Origin: an uncultured Oscillospiraceae bacterium
GTDB lineage: Bacteria; Bacillota; Clostridia; Oscillospirales; Ruminococcaceae
NCBI GenBank assembly: GCA_934527255.1
Contig: CAKTAM010000040.1
Span: 1 to 15,934 of the forward strand
Direction: 5' to 3'
DNA: 15,934 bases
The position numbers and the translations under genes are program-made. Shown in pieces: positions 1 to 7,454 of the stretch. The first letter of the stretch is position 1. The number at the start of each line of letters is the position of its first letter. The notes under the pieces are model-generated. The model made no database searches, was not told where the DNA came from, and saw only the letters and a list, made by a program, of their open reading frames with translations.

Positions 1-44
1 ATGGAGAACAGTCAACACAAACGACCTGCGGCCGTTCTTTGCCC

Positions 45-60
45 TGCGGGTTGCCCCGCA
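45..60 (-). other. Tetraloop hairpin downstream of the GH36 gene
   Basis: About 70 bases past the GH36 stop, minus-strand RNA would fold a perfect six-pair stem, TGCGGG with CCCGCA, closed by a GCAA (GNRA-type) loop. No U-run follows, so it is not a standard intrinsic terminator. It may be a 3'-end stabiliser or chance in GC-rich sequence. Nothing else in positions 1-126 could be assigned; no ATG start occurs there on the minus strand. Confidence 0.25.
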
Positions 61-126
61 AAACAGCGGGCACAAGCCCAATATACCGTCGGCACCGGCC
101 CCGCCGCCCAAAAGCAGCAGCCGCCG

Positions 127-2157
127 TTACGACTTTTCCCCCTTGGCCGGGCGAATGCGCACCACCGTGCCGCCGCTGACGGTGGACACCGGCTCACCCA
201 CCAGCGGCTGCCCCTGCGGAATCCACCCATACAGCGCCCCGGTCAGGCCGCGTGCCCGCTCGCTTTCCTCCACCTGCCAGCGGCCGTCACGCACCGTCGC
301 CTCATACAGCCCGACACCGCAGAATAAGTGCCCCTCGGCATACAGAAAGCAGGGGGCCTGCGGCACACTGCGCAGCAGGTACAGCTCGGCCGAATGCGGC
401 AGGCGGTTCGGCTCCTGTACGGTATCGGTCACACCCAGCACGCAGGAATCCCAGCAGCGGATGACCAGCGCCTGCGGCAGGCCAAAGGCTGCCGTGGCAA
501 AGCGGCCATCCTGCATGGTATCCTCCCAGTGAAAGCGAACGGCAAAGCGCAGGTCGCCGCGGTAAGGAATGACCGCATCCCTGCACGGGGACTGGAAGTA
601 ATCACACGGGGTTGCCGCCATGCCCAACGGCGGAAGCTGCGCGGTAAACAGGCGTCTTCTGGCCGGGCTGAGGTTTTCCAGCTCTTCGTTGACCAGCACC
701 GAACCGCCGGAGGCCGCCACGGCCGTTGCCCACAGCCGCGCCTCCGACCAGGTGCAGTCAAAGCCGTCGCCGTTGTCCCAGTCGCGCATGACCAGACCGT
801 CCGGGTCGTTGCAGAAGACACGGCCATGGTAAAAGCCGCGGTGCAGCACGGTATCCGTCGCCTGCTTCATAATGCTCCAATAGGTGGGGAACGCCGGGTT
901 CTTGCCCCAGATAATATCACACGAGGTGCGCGCCGCGTTGAAAATCCCGGCGCTTTCCAGCACCGGTGCGCCGCAGGTAAGCAGCGTTACCTGCGGCCCC
1001 ACCGCCCGGCGAATGGTCTGCAATACCCGCCGGAAGAGCGCCACGCAGTAATCGCTTTTTCCGTACACGCGCCCGCCGGGCGCCGTAAAACGCTGAAACG
1101 AGGCAGCCAGAAAATCCAGCTTATAATACTGCACACCGTACTGCGCCGTCAGGCGAACAAAGCTGTCATACAGATATTGCAGAAACTGCGGCGATTCCTG
1201 ATCGAACGGGTGCACCGGCCGCCCGCCGTTTTCCAGCGTGACGGCTGCGGTGTTCACCATCGGGCGAAGCTCTTCATAAAAGGGCGAGCCCTCGCAGATC
1301 AGCAGTGGGGCCAGCCACAGGCCAAACTGCATGCCCCATTCATGCACATTTTTCGCCGTGGCCAGCAGCCCGTGCGGAAACTTGGCGGCATCCGGCTCGT
1401 ATTTTCCCGGAAACGAACCGCCCTGCTGCCAGCCGTCATCGATCTGCAGCAGGCCGGGCTGCGCGCCGGAAAGCGCCTCAGCCGTGTGACGGGCGGCACG
1501 CCCCAGCTTTTCCTCATCCACCGCGGCATAATAGCACGACCAGCTGCACCAGCCCATCGGCGGCTGCGCCAGCGGCACAGCCGCATTGAGCGCCGCGACC
1601 GTATCGGCATACCGTGTCAGAAACGCCTGCGTATCCGCCTGCGGGTCGCCGGTGGCTTCGGGCGCGCTGAGAAGAAACCGTTCCAGCGCGTAGCTTTCGC
1701 CGGGGTGCAGGGGCTTGTTTTCCAGATCGGTGATCTGCTCCAGGCAATGGGCGCCAAAGCCCAGCTCGGTATAAAAGCGATGGGCCGTTACCTGCCCTAC
1801 GCCGAACACCTCGCCGGTATCTGGCTGATACAGCGCCAGCAGATCCCGCGTGCGCTTCTGGCGGTTTTCCGCCCAGCGCTGCACACCGGTAAAATCATTG
1901 GTATGGCCGCCGTTGTGGTAAAACAGCAGGCGGTCATTCCAGAAAGCCTCCTGCAGGCATACCTGCAGGCGCACCTCGCAAAGGGGCGGCTGCTCCTGCC
2001 GCTTTGCCTGCAGGGTCAACTGCCAGACGCCCTCGCGGCACTGCAGCCCGGCCAGAAAGCAGCCGCAGTCCGTCCAGCTCTCCGGCTGCAGACAAACCGG
2101 CGGCTGCGGAGCATCCGGCGCGGTGTACACCGTCAATGTAAATTGCTGTGGTCTCAT
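127..2157 (-). CDS. GH36-family alpha-galactosidase-like glycoside hydrolase
   Basis: This 676-residue protein is a retaining glycosidase of the GH36 / melibiase type, expected to release terminal alpha-galactose from raffinose-family or related oligosaccharides. No signal peptide is visible, so it should act in the cytoplasm. The GH36 signatures appear in order: GWCSW at about 202-206, LQIDDGWQ at 237-244, FGLWLAP near 278-284, YYKLDF with the probable nucleophile Asp348, and RTSCD with the probable acid/base Asp414. NDPDGL follows at 450-455. The first 190 residues form the usual beta-rich N-terminal domain and the C-terminal 180 residues the beta-sandwich. The ATG at 2157 has AGGAG eight bases upstream. 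The gene is last in a minus-strand run and lies 103 bases after the EIIC-like gene, possibly behind a weak terminator, so cotranscription is uncertain. The family is clear; the substrate is inferred, and other alpha-galactosides or alpha-N-acetylgalactosaminides are possible. Confidence 0.88.
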   Translation of the reverse strand: MRPQQFTLTVYTAPDAPQPPVCLQPESWTDCGCFLAGLQCREGVWQLTLQAKRQEQPPLCEVRLQVCLQEAFWNDRLLFYHNGGHTNDFTGVQRWAENRQKRTRDLLALYQPDTGEVFGVGQVTAHRFYTELGFGAHCLEQITDLENKPLHPGESYALERFLLSAPEATGDPQADTQAFLTRYADTVAALNAAVPLAQPPMGWCSWSCYYAAVDEEKLGRAARHTAEALSGAQPGLLQIDDGWQQGGSFPGKYEPDAAKFPHGLLATAKNVHEWGMQFGLWLAPLLICEGSPFYEELRPMVNTAAVTLENGGRPVHPFDQESPQFLQYLYDSFVRLTAQYGVQYYKLDFLAASFQRFTAPGGRVYGKSDYCVALFRRVLQTIRRAVGPQVTLLTCGAPVLESAGIFNAARTSCDIIWGKNPAFPTYWSIMKQATDTVLHRGFYHGRVFCNDPDGLVMRDWDNGDGFDCTWSEARLWATAVAASGGSVLVNEELENLSPARRRLFTAQLPPLGMAATPCDYFQSPCRDAVIPYRGDLRFAVRFHWEDTMQDGRFATAAFGLPQALVIRCWDSCVLGVTDTVQEPNRLPHSAELYLLRSVPQAPCFLYAEGHLFCGVGLYEATVRDGRWQVEESERARGLTGALYGWIPQGQPLVGEPVSTVSGGTVVRIRPAKGEKS

Positions 2158-2194
2158 CCTTGCTTCTCCTTTTTTCCATGCGTTTTCCTTTTAG

Positions 2195-2217
2195 AAAAAG
2201 CAGCCGCGGCATACTGC
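2195..2217 (-). terminator. Weak possible terminator after the EIIC-like gene
   Basis: On the minus strand a short stem (GCAGT with GCTGC, including one G-U pair) with a loop of about eight bases is followed directly by TTTTT. It lies between the EIIC-like gene and the GH36 gene. The stem is short, so termination would be partial at best. Confidence 0.3.
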
Positions 2218-2260
2218 GCGCAGTTGCTGTTGCAAATGGGATCTCCTACGCGGCCGTTTT

Positions 2261-3325
2261 TTAAAAATCTAGCTTCATATCGCCCGGACGGATCCAGCCT
2301 TTTTTCCGCATCAACTCGCTGAACACCCAGCTGAGCAGCGCGGGCAGGATAAACAGCATCAGCGCAATTTTCCATGCCACCGTGCCGGGGGCCTGCGTCT
2401 GCGTCATTGTCTGCCAGGTCATCAGCGGGCCCACCAGCCCTGCCGTGCCCATGCCTGCGCCGGTGGCATTGTCGGTAATTTGAAGCACCATGGTGCCGAC
2501 AGGCCCCAGAATGGCCGACGACAGAATGGCGGGCAGCCAGATCACCGGCCGCCGCACGATGTTGGGCATTTGCAGCATACTGGTGCCCAGCCCCTGTGCC
2601 AGCAGGCCGCCCACGCGGTTTTCCCGCAGGCTGGCCACGGCAAAGCCGACCATATTGCAGCAGCAGCCCACCGTGGCTGCGCCCGCCGCCAGGCCGGAAA
2701 GGTTGAGAATAACGCCGATGGCCGCCGACGAAATGGGCAGCGTCAGGAACATACCCATCAGAACCGAGACCACGATGCCCATCAACAGGGGCTGCTGCTC
2801 AACGCCCCAGTTGACAAGGTCGCCCAGGCGCACCATAAACGCGGAAATAGGCGGGCCGACCACCAGCCCGACCGCCGCGCCGCCCAGCACGGTGCACAGC
2901 GGCGTGACCAGAATATCCACCCGGGTCTTGCCTGCCACCAGCGCGCCGATGCCGACCGCCGTCAGCGCTGCCAGAAACGCCCCCAAAGGCTCGCCCACAC
3001 CGACAACGTTGAGCGCCGTGCCGTTGAGGATGCTGCCGTCCAGCAGCTTACCGGCAAACGAACCGATCATTCCGGCCACCATGGCCGAAAGGCTGGTCAG
3101 CTGGCTTGCCTTGAGCTTGACGCCGACGCCAAGGCCGATGCCCGCGCCTGTCAGCACCATGGCCACCTTGCCAATGAGCCAGACCAGATCGCCAATGCGG
3201 CCGCCCAGCAGCGTGCCGATCTGCTGCAGAATGGTGCCGATGATCAGCGTGGCAAACAGACCAAAGGCCATACCCGCCAGACCATCCACAAAAATGACGT
3301 ACAAAATGTGCTTGAGCTTTTTCAT
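2261..3325 (-). CDS. PTS EIIC-like membrane protein (PfoR-type)
   Basis: This 354-residue polytopic membrane protein resembles the EIIC_2 family (Pfam PF13303 / COG3641, which includes Clostridium perfringens PfoR). It has about nine or ten hydrophobic segments rich in Gly and Ala. Family-like motifs include VGEPLGAF near 108, VDILVTPL near 134, the GPPIS loop near 156 and GTAGLVGP near 303. No EIIA or EIIB domain is fused to it or encoded nearby, so phosphoryl-coupled sugar transport cannot be assumed. The start chosen is the ATG at 3325, which has GAGGAG upstream; an upstream in-frame ATG at 3385 lacks a comparable site and would add an unlikely 20-residue leader. It lies 101 bases after sdaAA, on the same strand, with no clear terminator between them. 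A weak promoter-like pair (TTGTGC, then TATATG about 19 bases on) lies in that gap. Linkage to serine dehydratase suggests a role in serine uptake or sensing, but this is inference. Confidence 0.8.
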   Translation of the reverse strand: MKKLKHILYVIFVDGLAGMAFGLFATLIIGTILQQIGTLLGGRIGDLVWLIGKVAMVLTGAGIGLGVGVKLKASQLTSLSAMVAGMIGSFAGKLLDGSILNGTALNVVGVGEPLGAFLAALTAVGIGALVAGKTRVDILVTPLCTVLGGAAVGLVVGPPISAFMVRLGDLVNWGVEQQPLLMGIVVSVLMGMFLTLPISSAAIGVILNLSGLAAGAATVGCCCNMVGFAVASLRENRVGGLLAQGLGTSMLQMPNIVRRPVIWLPAILSSAILGPVGTMVLQITDNATGAGMGTAGLVGPLMTWQTMTQTQAPGTVAWKIALMLFILPALLSWVFSELMRKKGWIRPGDMKLDF

Positions 3326-3426
3326 GCTTTCGTTCTCTCCTCTTGCCAATGACCCATATACAGCGCTGCGGCCGAACCTGCACAAATGTGTTTTCGTGCC
3401 TCCGACCGTCGCGCCGTAACCTGCCG

Positions 3427-4305
3427 TTATGCCTGCTTTTCCGTCAGCCGGTGGTGCAGCGCGCGGCCCGTCGGGGTCGCCGCAATGCCGCCCTGCGCCG
3501 TTTCGCGCAGCTCCGGCGGCAGCTGACGGCCCACCCGGTACATGGCGCTGATGACCTCGTCGGCCGGAATGACGCTTTGCTGGCCTGCCAGCGCCAGATC
3601 AGCGCTGAGCACCGCATTGACGGCCTGCGAGGCGTTGCGGTACGAACAGGGCAGCTGCACCAGCCCCGCCACCGGGTCGCACACCAGCCCCATGCTGTTC
3701 ATCAGGGCAATGGCCACCGCGTTTTCCACCATCTGCACGCTGCCACCCGCCAGCACCACCGCCGCGGCTGCCGCCATGGCCGCCGCCGTACCGCACTCGG
3801 CCTGACAGCCGCCCTCGGCCCCTGCCACCGTGGCGTTTTTGGTAATGACGGCACCCACGCCGCAGGCCGTCAGCAGCGCATCCAGCACCGCTTCCTCCCC
3901 GGCGCCGCGCGCGGCCGCTACCTCGCCGAGTACGGCGGGCAGAATGCCGCAGCTGCCTGCCGTCGGCGCGGCACAGATACGCCCCATTGAGGCGTTGACC
4001 TCACAGGCGGAAAGTGCCCTTGCCATAATGCGCCCCAGCAGCGGCCCGCACAGCGTGTCCCCCGCCTGCGTATAGCGGCTCTGCTTCTGGCTTTGCCCGG
4101 CGATCAGCCCCAGCACCATCTGCTGCGGCTCCTCCAGCGCACGCCGTGTGCTTTCCTCCATAATGCCCCAGCGGCGGCGCAGCTCGGCACAGACCTCCTC
4201 ACACGGCGCGCCGGTCAGCGCCATTTCGTTTTCCAGCACCAGCGCGCCAATGGTACAGCCCCGCCCGACGGCCTGCTCTGCCAGCGCCTGCAGCGTATGA
4301 TACAT
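3427..4305 (-). CDS. sdaAA: L-serine dehydratase, iron-sulfur-dependent, alpha subunit
   Basis: This 292-residue catalytic subunit deaminates L-serine to pyruvate and ammonia using a [4Fe-4S] cluster rather than pyridoxal phosphate. Recognisable family blocks are CAAPTAGSCG near 111-120, ITKNATVAGAEGGCQAECG near 154-172, and MGLVCDPVAG near 205-214. The cysteines at about 167, 171 and 209 are candidates for cluster ligands or conserved active-site residues. Length matches the stand-alone alpha subunit of two-gene Gram-positive enzymes, unlike the single fused chain of E. coli. The ATG at 4305 is preceded by AAGGGGGAA and lies 12 bases after the sdaAB stop, so the two are almost certainly translated from one message. 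The protein needs the beta subunit upstream for activity. The oxygen-sensitive cluster fits a strict anaerobe. Confidence 0.95.
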   Translation of the reverse strand: MYHTLQALAEQAVGRGCTIGALVLENEMALTGAPCEEVCAELRRRWGIMEESTRRALEEPQQMVLGLIAGQSQKQSRYTQAGDTLCGPLLGRIMARALSACEVNASMGRICAAPTAGSCGILPAVLGEVAAARGAGEEAVLDALLTACGVGAVITKNATVAGAEGGCQAECGTAAAMAAAAAVVLAGGSVQMVENAVAIALMNSMGLVCDPVAGLVQLPCSYRNASQAVNAVLSADLALAGQQSVIPADEVISAMYRVGRQLPPELRETAQGGIAATPTGRALHHRLTEKQA

Positions 4306-4317
4306 GCATATTCCCCC

Positions 4318-4980
4318 TTACGGATTGATCACGCAGACCCGCCGCACGTTGGGCAGGCGCTGTAAATGCGCGGCAAGCTCTGGCGTGACCGGCTCGTCCA
4401 GCTCCAGTATGGTAGAGGCCAGATCGCCCCTGGCCCGACGGCCTACCCGCATGATGCCAATATTGATGCCCGCCTGCGCCAGCGCGGTGCTGATCTCGCT
4501 GATCACACCGCTGACATCGTTCTGCTCCACCAGCAGGGTGGGATGCTCGGCGGAAATATCCGTCGCCATGCCGTTGATCTCGGTAATGCGGATGCGGCCG
4601 CCGCCGATGCTGCTGCCCGTGATGCGGCTGCGGGTACCGTCGGTGTGCTCAAAGGTGATGCAGGCGGTGTTTTCGTGGGCGTCCTCCAGCTCGGCCTCGG
4701 TAAAGCTCCACCGAATGCCCTTTTCCCGCGCCAGCGCCTCGGCCTGCCGCAGGCGCTCGTCATCCTCGGCAATGCCCAACGCGCCCGCCAGCAGTGCCAG
4801 CCGCGTGCCGTGCCCGACGCCGGTTTTCAAAAAGCTGCCGTGCAACGCAAACTGCACCCTATCAAACGGCTTGGCCGCGATCATTGCCGCCACGCGCGCC
4901 AGCCGCGCCGCCCCGGCCGTATGGCTAGAGCTTGGCCCGATCATTACCGGCCCGAGAATTTCAAAAATGCTCAGGTTCAT
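4318..4980 (-). CDS. sdaAB: L-serine dehydratase, iron-sulfur-dependent, beta subunit
   Basis: This 220-residue beta subunit partners SdaAA in L-serine deamination. The N-terminus carries the diagnostic GPVMIGPSSSHTAGA stretch at about 10-24, and the last 70 residues look like an ACT domain of the kind that binds amino acids and may sense serine. The start chosen is the ATG at 4980, preceded by GGAAAGGAA at suitable distance. A longer reading frame would begin at TTG 5001 and add seven residues, but lacks a site of its own. The gene is the first of the minus-strand cluster sdaAB, sdaAA, EIIC-like, GH36. A promoter with a perfect TATAAT element lies about 60 bases upstream. Confidence 0.94.
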   Translation of the reverse strand: MNLSIFEILGPVMIGPSSSHTAGAARLARVAAMIAAKPFDRVQFALHGSFLKTGVGHGTRLALLAGALGIAEDDERLRQAEALAREKGIRWSFTEAELEDAHENTACITFEHTDGTRSRITGSSIGGGRIRITEINGMATDISAEHPTLLVEQNDVSGVISEISTALAQAGINIGIMRVGRRARGDLASTILELDEPVTPELAAHLQRLPNVRRVCVINP

Positions 4981-5035
4981 TGCGCTGTTCCTTTCCTGCA
5001 AGCGGCGCGCCGAAAGCGCCCGCCGTGTCCTGCTT

Positions 5036-5065
5036 ATTATAAGCGCTTTTCCACCTCTTTTGCAA
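5036..5065 (-). promoter_or_regulatory. Promoter for the sdaAB-sdaAA operon
   Basis: On the minus strand TTGCAA (5060-5065, four of six matches to the consensus -35) is followed after 18 bases by a perfect TATAAT (5036-5041). The predicted transcription start is near 5029, giving a leader of about 50 bases before the sdaAB ATG. Confidence 0.72.
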
Positions 5066-5117
5066 GCCTTACGGCAAAGAAAAGTAACGCGGCGACTGCC
5101 TGCCGGGCTGCCACCCC

Positions 5118-5146
5118 TTGACAGCGCCGCCGGAAAGCGGTATCTT
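5118..5146 (+). promoter_or_regulatory. Promoter for the HI0933-family flavoprotein gene
   Basis: A perfect TTGACA (5118-5123), a 17-base spacer and TATCTT (5141-5146, four of six) form a good sigma-A promoter. Transcription should begin near 5153, with a leader of about 80 bases. The TTG of the -35 box is also the first codon of the longest in-frame reading frame, which argues against that upstream start. Confidence 0.75.
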
Positions 5147-5234
5147 GAAGAGGTCTTTTGTTTTCACCACGCCGCCGTCCCTTTTGCAGCGGACACGGCG
5201 TCCGGCCTCACCCTTCTGCAAAGGAGCACCGCCC

Positions 5235-6707
5235 ATGAGACCTGCCCGAAAGCCCCTCGTCAAGCCCGCCCAAAAGCACACAGCCCCCGCGCACCGGCCC
5301 CGGTCGGCGCAGGCCCCGGCAGCCAAGCACCCTGCAGCGGCCGCCAACCCCGCGCAGGAGGAGACCCGTGCCGCCTTGCAGACGCTGTGCCGCCGCCCGC
5401 GGGCCTTGCCGGTCATTGCCGTGGTCGGCGGCGGTGCGGCCGGGCTGGCCGCCGCCCTGACGGCCGCCCAAACGGCGCAGGGAGCCGCGCAGGTGGTGCT
5501 GCTGGAAAAAAGCGCGCGCGTGGGCCGCAAGCTGCTGGCCAGCGGCAACGGCCGCTGCAACCTGAGCAACACCGACGTAACGGCGGCGCACTACGCCACG
5601 CTGGATGCGCCGGAGCTGCAGCGCTTTCTGGCCTGCCGCACCCCTGCCGAAACACAGGAATGGATGAGCCGTCTGGGCCTGCTGTGCCGGGAGGAGGACG
5701 GCCGCCTGTACCCGTTCAGCGAGCAGGCCGCCGCCGTGCTGGACCTGCTGCGCAGCGCCGTGCGGCGCGCCGGGGTGCTGACGCTCTGCGGCTGCCGGGT
5801 CGGGCAGATCCTGCCGCGGGAGGGGCAGCTGGTGCTGCGGCTGCAGACGGACGGCGGCGACGGCCCCGCGGCCGAGACCTTTTCGCTGCCTGCCGCACGG
5901 GTCGTGCTGACCACCGGCGGCGCGGCGGCCCCGGCGCTGGGCGGCAGCACGGAGGGCTATGCTCTGCTGCCCGCCCTGGGGCACAGCTGCACCCCGCTGG
6001 CCCCGGCGCTGGTGGGGCTGCGCTGCACGGCCATGGCCGGAACCCCTCCGGCAGACCTGCTGCCCGGGCTGAAGGGCGTACGCGCACAGGCGGCCGCCAC
6101 CCTGTATGTTGACTGTAAGCCCGTCGCCGTGCAGACCGGCGAGGTGCAGTTCAACAGCGACGGCCTATCCGGCATTCCCATTCTGCAGCTTTCACTGCTG
6201 CTGCCCGCGAAGGGCGACTGCCGCCTTTCGCTGAACCTGCTGCCGCAGCTGCAGACGGACAGCGTGCCCCAACTGCTAAAAGCCCGCCGCGCCCTGCCCG
6301 GGCTGCCGCTGGAGGAGCTGCTGTGGGGCACCGTGCACAAAAAGCTGGGCGCGGCCCTGCTGAAGGCCGCGGGCTGCGGCCCGCTGGAGCAACCCGCCGC
6401 ACGGCTGGAGGATCGGCAGTTGTGCCGTCTGGCCGGGCTGCTGACCGCCCTGCCGCTGACCGTTACCGGCACGCAGGGCTGGCAGGGGGCGCAGGCCACG
6501 CGCGGCGGCGTGCCCCTGTCTGAGGTCGAGCCTGCCGCCTGTGCTTCCCGCCGCTGCGACGGGCTGTATCTGGCCGGAGAGGTGCTGGACGCCGTGGGCG
6601 AATGCGGCGGTTATAACCTGGACTGGGCCTTTTCCACCGGCCGCCGTGCCGGGCGCGCCGCGGCGCTTTCGCTGCTGTCGCCGCAGGCACAGGCGCAGAA
6701 ACGCTGA
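5235..6707 (+). CDS. HI0933/YhiN-family FAD-dependent oxidoreductase
   Basis: This 490-residue flavoprotein belongs to the HI0933 (YhiN, BaiN-like) group, often annotated as an aminoacetone oxidase-family FAD-binding enzyme. Its physiological substrate is generally unknown. VVGGGAAGLAAA at about 63-74 is the Rossmann dinucleotide-binding motif, and VGRKLLASGNGRCNLSN at 96-112 is the family signature. TTGGAAAPALGG lies mid-protein, and LAGEVLDAVGECGGYNLDWA near 447-466 is the C-terminal FAD-contact region. The first 58 residues form a Pro/Ala/Lys/Arg-rich, probably disordered extension that typical members (about 400-420 residues) lack. The ATG at 5235 has AAGGAG eight bases upstream, and a TTGACA promoter lies between it and the alternative TTG at 5118. 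It is the only plus-strand protein gene here, monocistronic, and ends at a bidirectional terminator shared with rlmH. Confidence 0.9.
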   Translation: MRPARKPLVKPAQKHTAPAHRPRSAQAPAAKHPAAAANPAQEETRAALQTLCRRPRALPVIAVVGGGAAGLAAALTAAQTAQGAAQVVLLEKSARVGRKLLASGNGRCNLSNTDVTAAHYATLDAPELQRFLACRTPAETQEWMSRLGLLCREEDGRLYPFSEQAAAVLDLLRSAVRRAGVLTLCGCRVGQILPREGQLVLRLQTDGGDGPAAETFSLPAARVVLTTGGAAAPALGGSTEGYALLPALGHSCTPLAPALVGLRCTAMAGTPPADLLPGLKGVRAQAAATLYVDCKPVAVQTGEVQFNSDGLSGIPILQLSLLLPAKGDCRLSLNLLPQLQTDSVPQLLKARRALPGLPLEELLWGTVHKKLGAALLKAAGCGPLEQPAARLEDRQLCRLAGLLTALPLTVTGTQGWQGAQATRGGVPLSEVEPAACASRRCDGLYLAGEVLDAVGECGGYNLDWAFSTGRRAGRAAALSLLSPQAQAQKR

Positions 6708-6904
6708 CGCGGCGCGTCTGCCGGTCTTTTGTGTGCGGCAGCGCCGCCCAGGCAGGCTTTCGCTGCCGCCTTTTGCCGCCGTGCGGCTTCCGACCGCCCA
6801 GCGCCCGCCGTACGACGGGCACGCCGGCATACACGCCTTGCCTTTTTCCAAATGCCGAAAAGCCGCCCGGATGGTGGGCGCATTCTCGTCGATATTTCCC
6901 GTAC

Positions 6905-6957
6905 AAAAAAACAGACCCCGGGCCGCTTTTACGGGCAGCCCGCCGGGTCTGTTTTTT
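6905..6957. terminator. Bidirectional terminator between the flavoprotein gene and rlmH
   Basis: The arm AAAAAACAGACCC (6906-6918) pairs with GGGTCTGTTTTTT (6945-6957). The stem continues as CGGGC with GCCCG (6919-6923 and 6938-6942) after a two-base bulge. T-runs follow on both strands, so it can stop transcription from the plus-strand flavoprotein gene and the minus-strand rlmH. The arm overlaps the last base of the rlmH stop codon. The 197 bases between the flavoprotein stop and this hairpin hold nothing I could assign. Confidence 0.85.
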
Positions 6958-7442
6958 CATTTGTGATATTTGCCGCCCTGTAAAATCGTCAGGGCGCGGT
7001 AGATCTGCTCCAGCAGCATCAGGCGCGCCAGCTGGTGCGGGAATGTCATGCGCGACATGGAAAGCCTCAGCTCTGCCCTCTGCTTTACCGCCGGGGCCAG
7101 CCCATGCGACGAGCCGATGACAAAGGTAAAATCGCCGTTTCCGGCAACCGCCCCGGCCTGCAGCCAGGCGGCCAGCTCTTCACTGGAAAGCGGCTTTCCC
7201 TCAATGCACAGCGCCACCACGCGCGTGCCGCGGCGCAGATGCGCCAGCATGGCCTCGCCCTCCTTTTCCAGCGCGCGCCGGATGACCGCCTCGCTGGCGT
7301 TTTTTTCACGGATGGGCTCCTCCGGCAGCTCGGTCACCTTCAGCGAGGCCAGCCCACCGGCACGCTTGGCGTACTCGCTGCAGCCCTCGGCAAGATAGGC
7401 GGCGTTGACCTTGCCCACACACAGTACTTCCACATTCAGCAT
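6957..7442 (-). CDS. rlmH: 23S rRNA pseudouridine-1915 N3-methyltransferase RlmH
   Basis: This 161-residue SPOUT-class methyltransferase modifies pseudouridine 1915 in helix 69 of 23S rRNA within assembled 70S ribosomes, using S-adenosylmethionine. Length and motifs match the family closely. FVIGSSHGL near residues 103-111 is the glycine-rich knot segment that binds the cofactor. The C-terminal run contains LSMSRMTFPHQLARL, then EQIYRA, and ends in GGKYHK. The gene follows walJ on the same strand with a gap of 12 bases, so the two are cotranscribed. The pairing of an rlmH with a WalJ-type hydrolase is familiar from other Firmicutes. The gene ends at the bidirectional terminator. Confidence 0.96.
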   Translation of the reverse strand: MLNVEVLCVGKVNAAYLAEGCSEYAKRAGGLASLKVTELPEEPIREKNASEAVIRRALEKEGEAMLAHLRRGTRVVALCIEGKPLSSEELAAWLQAGAVAGNGDFTFVIGSSHGLAPAVKQRAELRLSMSRMTFPHQLARLMLLEQIYRALTILQGGKYHK

Positions 7443-7454
7443 AGACAGCCTCTT

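Noticed and set aside
1..327. A 108-codon plus-strand open frame at the left edge
   Set aside because: No ribosome binding site can be assessed at the edge, the composition is shadow-like, and it overlaps the end of the GH36 gene on the opposite strand.
328..2322. A 664-codon plus-strand open frame opposite the GH36 gene
   Set aside because: Its composition (very rich in Arg, Gln, His and Ala) and lack of any recognisable motif mark it as an antisense shadow of a high-GC gene; the GH36 motifs on the other strand are decisive.
5118..5234. Upstream TTG start for the flavoprotein gene
   Set aside because: The TTG is the first half of a perfect TTGACA -35 element, so it lies upstream of the predicted transcription start; the ATG at 5235 has AAGGAG at ideal distance.
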